The translations under genes and the position numbers were made by a program. A DNA stretch of 44,078 nucleotides from the NCBI RefSeq assembly GCF_002086635.1, contig NZ_MVHD01000049.1:1-44078 (forward strand). Reading direction: 5' to 3'. Shown here one piece after another: positions 1 through 6,635 of this stretch (the first letter of the stretch is position 1; the number at the start of each line of letters is the position of its first letter). Source of the DNA: Mycobacterium alsense. GTDB taxonomy: Bacteria > Actinomycetota > Actinomycetes > Mycobacteriales > Mycobacteriaceae. The notes below the pieces were generated by a model. It was not told where the DNA came from. It made no database searches and was given only the letters and a program-made list of their open reading frames with translations.

Positions 1-28
1 GAGCGGAGTGAAATAGACGGAAAACCCT

Positions 29-559
29 TTACGGAATCGGAATCGATATGCCGAGGTACGCCGTCAGCAATTGTATCGCGCCGATCATGAGGGCCAACGT
101 CAGATATGCCAATACCAACGCCTCATAGGGCACCAGGAAGGCGAGTTGGATTGCGCTCATTACTTTTTGCAAGATGAACGTCACGGTGTTCACCATGCTG
201 GTGATCTGATTGATGTACGGCGCGGCCAGGCCGTTGACAATGTCGACGATGGATTCCGCACTCGTCAACGACGCGCCATTGACGGCCTCGGCCGCCGCAT
301 ATGAGCCCGCACCCAGATTCAAGTGCTGGGAGAACTGCTCGCCGAACGCCGCCGCCTGCCCAACCAGCGAGTGAAATTCCTGGGCGACCCCGGAGAAGAA
401 CTGCGCTACGCTCGCCGACACCTCGTCCGCGGCGGCGGGCAGCACCCCGACGGTCGGGACCGCCGCCGCCGCGTGGGCCCCGCTGACCGCCGAACCGATC
501 GCGGCCACGTCCGCCGCCGCCGTCGCCAACATCTCCGGCGCCGCCATCACATACGACAT
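29..559 (-). CDS. PE family protein (PE domain plus short hydrophobic tail)
   Basis: The 176-residue product starts MSYVMAAPEMLATAAADVAA, the classic N-terminus of mycobacterial PE proteins, and has the two-helix PE domain over about residues 1-90. A YxxxE motif (SYAAAEAVN) follows the domain and matches the type VII (ESX) secretion signal. The last 65 residues are strongly hydrophobic, with about two possible membrane segments, and are not the Gly-rich PE_PGRS type. The ATG at 559 is chosen over in-frame upstream starts because it carries the PE consensus and is preceded by GGAGG at a suitable distance. No PPE or esx partner is nearby, so its secretion partner must be encoded elsewhere. Family assignment is firm; function is unknown. 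Confidence 0.88.
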   Translation of the reverse strand: MSYVMAAPEMLATAAADVAAIGSAVSGAHAAAAVPTVGVLPAAADEVSASVAQFFSGVAQEFHSLVGQAAAFGEQFSQHLNLGAGSYAAAEAVNGASLTSAESIVDIVNGLAAPYINQITSMVNTVTFILQKVMSAIQLAFLVPYEALVLAYLTLALMIGAIQLLTAYLGISIPIP

Positions 560-816
560 CTCTACCCTCCAGCCGGTCAACGACGACCCAGCGGCAAAAG
601 CGAGAAGCACGACTGGGCCCGCCCGTCACGGAGATTACACACAAGTGCAACTACGCGGGGCGGCTTCCACCGATCACACAGAACAAAACTTGGCGGCGGT
701 GCAAACCCGCAGGTAATGCCGCTTTGGACCGGGGTTCGCAGTCCATGAAAGCAGCGCGCCAGCCCCGGCAAGCCCGGCGCTGATCGGGTGGCCGCGCTGG
801 ACCGGGCCGCCGGATC

Positions 817-1284
817 TCAGCCGGCGTCGCGCAGCACCGGCTGCGCCGACGCCGCCTCGACAACCGCCGTCGCCTCAGCAAAGAAATCGGCCGCGTCGGC
901 GACGGTCCGGTCGACGAAGGAAGCGAACTCCTCGAACGAGACGTCGTCCCGGATCCACCGGGAGCTGCGGGCCACCAGACCGACGCGGTCCGGGTCGGAG
1001 CAACGGTGCAGGATGGCGGTGACCTTGCGGCTCTGCCGGTTCCAGGTGTCGGCCAACCGGGTCAGCCGGGGGCGGTCGGCGGCGCGGAACCCGCACGCGG
1101 GAGCGATCCGGACGATCAGCATGTCGCCGAACGACGGCGAGATCTCGAGGTGGATGTGCAGCCGCCTGCCGTTGGCGCTGGCGACGCAGAAGTACTCGCC
1201 ATCGTGCTCGCCCTTGAGGAACTGCAGCCCGCAGGTGTGGACGTAGCGTTCGATCAACTTCGCGCAGAGCGACTGACTCATCAT
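817..1284 (-). CDS. YbjN-like (T3SS chaperone-fold) protein
   Basis: This 155-residue soluble protein begins MMSQSLCAKLIERYVHTCGL. It has the YbjN-family layout: a short first helix, a beta-sheet that includes LHIHLEISPSFGDMLIVRIAP, a WN motif in the middle, and a final helix ending with AADFF. YbjN-type proteins are predicted to be secretion-chaperone-like or regulatory, and none of that is shown here. AGGA lies eight bases before the ATG pair at 1284/1281, so I chose 1284. An in-frame ATG at 1341 (MAVSS...) would add 19 residues. The gene follows bioA on the same strand, but the strong hairpin at bioA's end suggests separate transcription. Confidence 0.6.
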   Translation of the reverse strand: MMSQSLCAKLIERYVHTCGLQFLKGEHDGEYFCVASANGRRLHIHLEISPSFGDMLIVRIAPACGFRAADRPRLTRLADTWNRQSRKVTAILHRCSDPDRVGLVARSSRWIRDDVSFEEFASFVDRTVADAADFFAEATAVVEAASAQPVLRDAG

Positions 1285-1359
1285 GGGATAGATCCTGAGG
1301 CCTGCGACTTTGAGGACCCTTTGAGCCGAGCTAACCGCCATCGAAGAACCTGCTGAGAA

Positions 1360-1401
1360 TTCGCTGAGCGCGCAGGCCCGGGAGTGGGCGCGCTCAGCGA
1401 A
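1360..1401 (-). terminator. Strong hairpin at the end of bioA (candidate terminator)
   Basis: The arms 1360-1373 and 1388-1401 are perfect 14-base inverted repeats with a 14-base loop. The bioA stop codon (1394-1396) lies inside one arm. There is no long U-tract, which is usual for mycobacterial intrinsic terminators. The function is inferred from position and stem strength. Confidence 0.6.
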
Positions 1402-2698
1402 CCAGTCGCGCGACCTCGACCATCGCGGAGGTGATCCGCGCGACCTCGTCGCCGGTGCAGATGTACGGCGGCATCGCGTAGACCAGGTTGCGGAATGGGC
1501 GCAGCCATACCCCGCGGTCGAGGGCGGCCGGGGTGGCGACGGCCAGGTCAACCGGCCGGTCGCACTCGATGACACCGATGGCGCCGAGCACCCGCACGTC
1601 GGTCACGACGGGCAGCGCCCGCGCGGGTTCGAGCCCGGCGGCCAGCCCGGCGGAGATCGCGCCCACCCGCGAGCGCCAGTCCTGGCCCAGCAGCAGCTCG
1701 ACGCTGGCCACCGACACCGCGCAGGCCAGCGGGTTGGCCATGAATGTCGGCCCGTGCATGAGCGCGCCGGCCGCACCGCCGCTGATGGTGTGCGCGATCT
1801 CGGCCGTGCACAGGGTGGCGGCCAGGCTGAGGTATCCGCCGGTCAGCGCCTTGCCGACGCACATGATGTCCGGGCTGACCCCGGCGTGGTCGGCGGCGAA
1901 CAGCTCACCGGTGCGCCCGAAGCCGGTGGCGATCTCGTCGAAGACCAGCAGCACGTCGTGCCGGTCGCAGAAATCGCGCAGGTCGCGCAGGTAGCGCGGG
2001 TCGTGGAAGCGCATCCCGCCGGCGCCCTGCACGACGGGCTCGACGACGACGGCCGCCAGCTCGGAGCGGTGTCGCTCGAGTTGCGCCTCGAACGCCGCGC
2101 TGTAGGCGGGGTCGTAGCCGCTCGGCACCTGCGGGGCGAAGACCTGCGCGGCCAGGATGTCAGTCCACAGCGAGTGCATGCCGCCGTCGGGGTCGCAGAT
2201 GCTCATCGGGGTGAACGTGTCCCCGTGGTAGCCGCCGCGCCACGTCATCAGTCGCCGCTTGCCGGGCAGGCCGCGGCTGCGCCAGTACTGCAGCGCCATC
2301 TTCACCGCGACCTCCACCGACACCGACCCGGAGTCGCTGAAGAAGACCGTCTCGAGTCCTGCAGGCGTGATGTCGACCAGCAGCTGCGCCAGCCGGGCCG
2401 CGGGCTCGTGGGTCAGCCCGCCGAACATGACGTGGTTCATGGTGGCCAGCTGCGCGGTCAGCGCCGCGTCCAGTTCCGGGTGGCCGTGCCCGTGGATCGC
2501 GGTCCACCAGGAACTCATCGCGTCGAGCGCCTCGACCGGCGCGCCGTCGCGCACCAGGGTCAACGAGGCGCCGCGGGCGCCGACCGCCACCACCGGCGCC
2601 ACGGACTCCCGGCCGATGGTGCTGTAGGGGTGCCACAGGTGCGCGGCGTCGATCGCGCTGATCTGCCCGGGTGTCAGCCCGGCCCTCGCCGCACGCAT
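1394..2698 (-). CDS. bioA: Adenosylmethionine-8-amino-7-oxononanoate (DAPA) aminotransferase
   Basis: BioA is the PLP-dependent enzyme that transaminates 7-keto-8-aminopelargonate to 7,8-diaminopelargonate using S-adenosylmethionine, the third step of the biotin pathway. The 434-residue product matches mycobacterial BioA throughout: HLWHPYSTIGRE at the N-terminus, the class III aminotransferase signature LLVFDEIATGFGRTG, the PLP lysine in CVGKALTGGYLSL, and GPTFMANPLACA. The start at 2698 gives MRAARAGLTPGQI, which aligns with the usual N-terminus; 18 extra in-frame residues upstream are unlikely to be used. In M. tuberculosis bioF and bioD follow bioA directly. Here a YbjN-like gene and a PE gene follow instead. 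Confidence 0.95.
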   Translation of the reverse strand: MRAARAGLTPGQISAIDAAHLWHPYSTIGRESVAPVVAVGARGASLTLVRDGAPVEALDAMSSWWTAIHGHGHPELDAALTAQLATMNHVMFGGLTHEPAARLAQLLVDITPAGLETVFFSDSGSVSVEVAVKMALQYWRSRGLPGKRRLMTWRGGYHGDTFTPMSICDPDGGMHSLWTDILAAQVFAPQVPSGYDPAYSAAFEAQLERHRSELAAVVVEPVVQGAGGMRFHDPRYLRDLRDFCDRHDVLLVFDEIATGFGRTGELFAADHAGVSPDIMCVGKALTGGYLSLAATLCTAEIAHTISGGAAGALMHGPTFMANPLACAVSVASVELLLGQDWRSRVGAISAGLAAGLEPARALPVVTDVRVLGAIGVIECDRPVDLAVATPAALDRGVWLRPFRNLVYAMPPYICTGDEVARITSAMVEVARLVR

Positions 2699-2712
2699 AG
2701 GGACCGAGCGTA
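2696..2712 (-). promoter_or_regulatory. bioA -10 element close to the start codon
   Basis: On the minus strand TACGCT (2712-2707) lies eight bases before the bioA ATG. The hexamer fits the mycobacterial SigA -10 consensus TANNNT and predicts a transcript with little or no leader. No clear -35 is visible. Confidence 0.4.
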
Positions 2713-2760
2713 GAGCAGTCGGTTCGCGCAAAACGCGGCCATCGGGGAGCATCTAGGCCC

Positions 2761-3168
2761 ATGCCCGCCATGTCCGAGCCGCAACAGCCCGACCAGCACG
2801 ACCGGGGTCCGAGGGTGTTGCGCCTGCGGATAGCGAAATGGGACGTCGTGTGCACGGTGACGCTGCTGGCGCTGCTGGTCGCCCTCGCGACGGCCACGAC
2901 GTGGCCGGCGCGCCTCTTCGGCTTCCTGTCGCACGTGTGCGACGGGGACACGTGCGGGACGGTCCCGTTCGGGATCGACTACTACATCCGCCCGCTGGCG
3001 TGGGGCGGCATCGGCGCGGCGATCGCCGCCGCGGGGGTCGGCCCGTTTGTGTCCCTGTTGAAGGGCTGGTACATGTCCTTCTGGCCGGTGCTGGCCCTGG
3101 CCTTGTTGATGGTCAGCTCCGTGGTCGGCTCGGTGCTGACGGCCTTCAGCGAACGCTACTGGCTCTGA
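2761..3168 (+). CDS. Small integral membrane protein (Rv1567c-like)
   Basis: The 135-residue protein has a hydrophilic N-terminus of about 25 residues followed by roughly three membrane segments: VVCTVTLLALLVALATA, WGGIGAAIAAAGVGPFV and FWPVLALALLMVSSVVG. A loop with two cysteines (HVCDGDTCGTVPFG) lies between the first and second segments and could form a disulphide outside the membrane. It sits between bioA (divergent) and ripD, the position of the uncharacterised membrane protein Rv1567c in M. tuberculosis. ATG 2761 and ATG 2770 are both possible starts. No function is known to me. Confidence 0.75.
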   Translation: MPAMSEPQQPDQHDRGPRVLRLRIAKWDVVCTVTLLALLVALATATTWPARLFGFLSHVCDGDTCGTVPFGIDYYIRPLAWGGIGAAIAAAGVGPFVSLLKGWYMSFWPVLALALLMVSSVVGSVLTAFSERYWL

Positions 3169-3481
3169 GGCGGGCCCTGACACCGTAGCTGAGACCCGAA
3201 TCACAACCGCGCGGGCCGAATTCCGCGCGCCAGTCACCGTGCGGTCACGGTACGACAAAGAATCCTTCGTGGGGCTCACCAGCTATTTTCGGGCCCTCAC
3301 TTCTGGGGTAAAAGTGTCTCTAGTGACTGGTGGGAATTCAGCCGGCCGAGCCGGCCGGGCTCGCTCCAAGCGTCATGCAGCGGCGTTCGGCCCCGACGGG
3401 GCGGCGCTCGCCGCCTGCAACAGCGGCCGACGCGCGAAGTCACCGCGACAAGGCCCAGGACCCAAGAAGGTGGGGATCCCG
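3169..3481 (+). other. Intergenic region and probable leader upstream of ripD
   Basis: These 313 bases have no supported gene, although a reading frame runs into ripD from 3239. Nested inverted repeats are visible: CACCAG 3277-3282 pairs with CTGGTG 3327-3332, and inside them CACTT 3298-3302 pairs with AAGTG 3312-3316. A GC-rich run of CCGG palindromes follows at about 3342-3360. It may hold the ripD promoter and a structured leader. I could not match it to a known riboswitch. Confidence 0.4.
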
Positions 3482-4330
3482 ATGAAACGCATCTATGCAC
3501 TCGCGATCGGTCTCGCGATGCTGGTGGCCCCGCTGGCCACCGCCGGCATCGCCGCCGCCGACCCGGGCGCCCGGTCGATGGACTACCAACAGGCCACCGA
3601 CGTCGTGGTCATGCGTGGTCTGTCGCAACGCGGCGTGCCGTTTTCCTGGGCCGGGGGCGGCATCAACGGCCCCACCCGCGGCAAGGGCAGCGGCGCCATG
3701 ACCGTCGGTTTCGACGCCTCGGGCCTGATGCAGTACGCCTACGCCGGCGCGGGGATCAAGCTGCCCCGTTCCTCGGGTGAGCTGTACCGGGTCGGCCAGA
3801 AGGTGCTGCCGCAGCAGGCGCGCCGCGGGGACCTGATCTTCTACGGCCCCGAGGGCACGCAGAGCGTCGCGATGTACCTGGGCAACAACCAGATGCTGGA
3901 GGTGGGCGACGTCGTCCAGGTGTCGCCGGTGCGCGCCAACGGCATGACGCCGTACCTGGTCCGGGTTCTCGGGACCCAGGCGCCGCTGCAGCAGGCTCCC
4001 CTGCCGCAGGCGCCGGACCAGCTCGCCCCGGCCCAACTCGCCCCGGCCCAGCAGGCCCCCGTCCAGCAGCTGCCGGCCCCACAGGCACCCACGCAGCTCG
4101 CCCCGGCCCAGCAGGCCCCGGTCCAGCAGCTGCCGGCCCAGCAGGCACCCACGCAGCTCGCCCCGGCCCAACAGGTCCCGGTCCAGCAGCTGCCGGCCCA
4201 GCAGGCGCCCACCCAGCTGGCGCCGGCCCAGCAGGCGCCGGTGCAGCACGCGCAGTTGCAGCAGCTGCCGTTGCTGTTGCCCCAGACGCAGCAGGTGCCC
4301 GCACCCCAGGCGCCGACCGTCACGCGGTAG
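3482..4330 (+). CDS. ripD: RipD: secreted NlpC/P60-domain protein with inactivated catalytic site
   Basis: RipD-type proteins bind peptidoglycan outside the membrane. The 282-residue product has a signal peptide (residues 1-26, cleavage predicted at AAA/D), an NlpC/P60 domain (about 35-165) and a Pro/Gln/Ala-rich tail (166-282). In active relatives such as RipA the triad is Cys-His-Glu. Here the Cys position is Ala79 (FDASGL), the His position is Ser128 (TQSVAMYLGN) and Glu140 is kept, so hydrolase activity should be lost, as described for M. tuberculosis RipD (Rv1566c). The tail holds nearly four copies of a 20-residue repeat. ATG 3482 is chosen because it begins the signal peptide (MKRIYALAIGLAML) and has a GGTGGGG ribosome-binding site. 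The next gene is an acyltransferase. Confidence 0.9.
   Translation: MKRIYALAIGLAMLVAPLATAGIAAADPGARSMDYQQATDVVVMRGLSQRGVPFSWAGGGINGPTRGKGSGAMTVGFDASGLMQYAYAGAGIKLPRSSGELYRVGQKVLPQQARRGDLIFYGPEGTQSVAMYLGNNQMLEVGDVVQVSPVRANGMTPYLVRVLGTQAPLQQAPLPQAPDQLAPAQLAPAQQAPVQQLPAPQAPTQLAPAQQAPVQQLPAQQAPTQLAPAQQVPVQQLPAQQAPTQLAPAQQAPVQHAQLQQLPLLLPQTQQVPAPQAPTVTR
4034..4252 (+). repeat. 60-bp tandem repeat inside ripD
   Basis: Copies begin at 4034, 4094, 4154 and 4214; the last is partial. Each 60-base unit encodes a 20-residue Gln/Pro/Ala unit related to QLAPAQQAPVQQLPAQQAPT. Copies differ at a few positions, mostly third bases. The array is in frame and is likely to vary in copy number between strains. 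Confidence 0.9.
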
Positions 4331-4367
4331 CACCGCGGCCCGGCGGCGGCGCTGAGCAGCCACGCCG

Positions 4368-4381
4368 GAACGCCAGCGTTC
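4368..4381. terminator. Small perfect hairpin after ripD
   Basis: GAACGC (4368-4373) and GCGTTC (4376-4381) form a six-base stem 38 bases after the ripD stop codon. It could be a weak terminator. The loop is only two bases, so it may simply be a palindrome. Confidence 0.25.
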
Positions 4382-4420
4382 GAGGGCGGGCGGCGGGTTT
4401 GGGTAAGTTAACGGTTGACC

Positions 4421-6595
4421 ATGCAGAGCCTGTCACCGCCCCGCCCACCGGTTGTCCCTGCGAAACCGGTGCCCGCGCGGGCTCGTGCAGGGGGTTTCTA
4501 CCGGTACGACCTCGACGGCCTGCGGGGCATCGCGATCGCGCTCGTCGCCATGTTCCACGTCTGGTTCGGGCGGGTGTCCGGCGGCGTCGACGTGTTCCTG
4601 GCGCTGTCCGGGTTCTTCTTCGGCGGGAAGGTCCTGCGCGCCGCGCTCAGCCCGGAGCTGACGCTGTCGCCGGCCGCCGAGGTGATCCGGCTGGTGCGCC
4701 GCCTGCTCCCCGCGCTGGTCGTGGTCCTGGCGGGCTGCGCGGTGCTGACCATCCTGGTGCAGCCGGAGACCCGCTGGGAGACCTTCGCCGACCAGAGCCT
4801 GGCGAGCCTCGGCTACTACCAGAACTGGGAGCTGGCCAACACGGTCTCGGACTACCTGCGCGCCGGTGAGGCCGTCAGCCCGCTGCAGCACATCTGGTCC
4901 ATGTCGGTGCAGGGCCAGTTCTACGTCGCCTTCCTGCTGCTCGCGGCGGGGTGCGCGTACGCGCTGCGCGGCCTGTGGCGGGGGCCTCAGACAGTGAGGT
5001 CCGCGCGCCTGCGGACCCTCTTTGTGGCGCTGCTCGGCGCGCTGACGGTGGCGTCGTTCGTCTACGCGATCATCGCCCATCGCGACAACCAGTCGATCGC
5101 CTACTACGACAGCTTCGCCCGGGCCTGGGAGTTGCTGCTGGGCGCGCTCGTCGGCGCCGTGGTGCCGCGCGTCCGCTGGCCGATGTGGCTGCGCGGCGCG
5201 GTCGCCGCCGTGGCGCTCGCGGCGATCGTGTCGTGTGGCGCACTGATCAACGGCGTCAAGGAATTTCCGGGTCCGTGGGCGCTGGTGCCCGTCGGGGCCA
5301 CCATGCTGATGATCCTCGCCGGGGCCAACCTGCGCGGTCACCGGATGCCGCTGCCCAATCGCGTGCTGGCGGCGCGCCCCCTGGTGGCGCTGGGCGCGAT
5401 GGCCTACTCGCTGTACCTGTGGCACTGGCCGCTGCTCATCTTCTGGCTGTCCTACAGCGGCCACCGGCACGCCGGCTTCGCCGAGGGCACGGCGGTGTTG
5501 CTGGTGTCCGGGGCGCTGGCCCACCTGACCACGCGGCTCGTCGAGGACCCGCTGCGCTACCGGGCTTCCGGGGGCGCCGCCGCCCCCGCGCCCGCCCCGA
5601 TGGCCCCCGTGTGGTCGCGCCTGCGCCGCCCGACGATGGCGCTGGGAACGATGGTGGTGCTGCTCGGTGTCACGCTGACCGCGACGTCGTTCAGCTGGCG
5701 CCAGCACGTCACGGTGCTGCGCGCCGCCGGCAAGGAGCTGTCCGTGCTCAACCCGCAGGACTACCCCGGCGCGCGCGCCCTGACCGAACACCTGCGGGTG
5801 CCCGCGCTGCCGATGCGGCCGACCGTCCTGGAGGTCAAGGACGACCTGCCGGCGTCGACCCGCGACGGCTGCATCAGCGACTTCGTCAACCCGGCGGTGG
5901 TCAATTGCGTCTATGGCGACGTGGCCGCGACCCAGACCATCGCGCTGGCCGGCGGGTCGCACGCGGAGCACTGGTTGCCCGCGCTGGACATCCTCGGCCG
6001 GGAGCACCACTTCAAGGTGGTGACGTATCTCAAGATGGGCTGCCCGCTGTCCACCGAGGAAGTGCCGCTGATCATGGGCAACAACGCCCCGTACCCGCAG
6101 TGCCGCGAATGGGTGCGACGGACGATGGACAAGCTGGTCGCCGACCGCCCCGACTACGTGTTCACCACGACGACACGGCCGTGGAACATCAAAAGCGGCG
6201 ACGTGATGCCCGCGACCTACATCGGCATCTGGAAAACGTTGTCCGACAACAACATCCCGATCCTGGGCATGCGCGACACCCCGTGGCTGGTCAAGAACGG
6301 CAAGCCGTTCGACCCCGCGGACTGCCTGGCCAAGAAGGGCGGCACCGCGCAGTCGTGCGCGATCAAGCGCTCCGAGGTGCTGTCCGACCGCAACCAGACC
6401 CTCGACTTCGTCACACAGTTCCCGCTGCTGAAGGTCCTCGACATGTCGGACGCGATCTGCCGCACCGACGTCTGCCGCCCGGTCGAGGGAAACATCCTGG
6501 TCTACCACGGCGCCCACCACCTGTCCCCCACCTACGTGCGGACCATGACCGGCGAGCTGGGCCGTCAGATCGGGGCCAACACCGGCTGGTGGTGA
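4421..6595 (+). CDS. Acyltransferase-3 / SGNH-fusion membrane protein (OatA-like, Rv1565c-like)
   Basis: This 724-residue protein has the two-part build of OatA-type O-acyltransferases. The N-terminal acyltransferase-3 domain has about ten membrane segments and the signature YDLDGLRGIAIALVAMFH, with Arg35 and His46, then GGVDVFLALSGFF. A last membrane helix near residues 405-425 leads to an extracytoplasmic SGNH-like domain (about 500-724). Such proteins move acetyl or other acyl groups onto cell-envelope glycans. The SGNH motifs are degenerate: block I is GGSH (Ser513) and the C-terminal His700 lies in GAHHLS without the usual Asp. An in-frame TTG at 4415 is an alternative start. The acceptor is unknown; neighbours ripD and treXYZ suggest an envelope glycan or trehalose-linked substrate. 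Confidence 0.85.
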   Translation: MQSLSPPRPPVVPAKPVPARARAGGFYRYDLDGLRGIAIALVAMFHVWFGRVSGGVDVFLALSGFFFGGKVLRAALSPELTLSPAAEVIRLVRRLLPALVVVLAGCAVLTILVQPETRWETFADQSLASLGYYQNWELANTVSDYLRAGEAVSPLQHIWSMSVQGQFYVAFLLLAAGCAYALRGLWRGPQTVRSARLRTLFVALLGALTVASFVYAIIAHRDNQSIAYYDSFARAWELLLGALVGAVVPRVRWPMWLRGAVAAVALAAIVSCGALINGVKEFPGPWALVPVGATMLMILAGANLRGHRMPLPNRVLAARPLVALGAMAYSLYLWHWPLLIFWLSYSGHRHAGFAEGTAVLLVSGALAHLTTRLVEDPLRYRASGGAAAPAPAPMAPVWSRLRRPTMALGTMVVLLGVTLTATSFSWRQHVTVLRAAGKELSVLNPQDYPGARALTEHLRVPALPMRPTVLEVKDDLPASTRDGCISDFVNPAVVNCVYGDVAATQTIALAGGSHAEHWLPALDILGREHHFKVVTYLKMGCPLSTEEVPLIMGNNAPYPQCREWVRRTMDKLVADRPDYVFTTTTRPWNIKSGDVMPATYIGIWKTLSDNNIPILGMRDTPWLVKNGKPFDPADCLAKKGGTAQSCAIKRSEVLSDRNQTLDFVTQFPLLKVLDMSDAICRTDVCRPVEGNILVYHGAHHLSPTYVRTMTGELGRQIGANTGWW

Positions 6596-6620
6596 CGCGC
6601 CGGAGCATCCCGCGCGCGGA

Positions 6621-6635
6621 TAGGGTCAAGTGATG
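6621..6635 (+). promoter_or_regulatory. Leaderless promoter of treX
   Basis: TAGGGT (6621-6626) is followed by exactly six bases and then ATG (6633). This places the predicted transcription start on the A of the start codon and supports ATG 6633 over the GTG at 6630. Confidence 0.5.

Noticed and set aside
3169..3481. c-di-AMP (ydaO-type) riboswitch upstream of ripD
   Set aside because: The conserved sequence blocks of that class, as I know them, are not visible.
4034..4252. CRISPR-like periodic repeat
   Set aside because: Units are contiguous 60-base copies with no spacers and encode an in-frame protein repeat.
4433..6520. 695-codon minus-strand frame opposite the acyltransferase
   Set aside because: His/Arg/Gln-rich shadow of a clear membrane protein gene.
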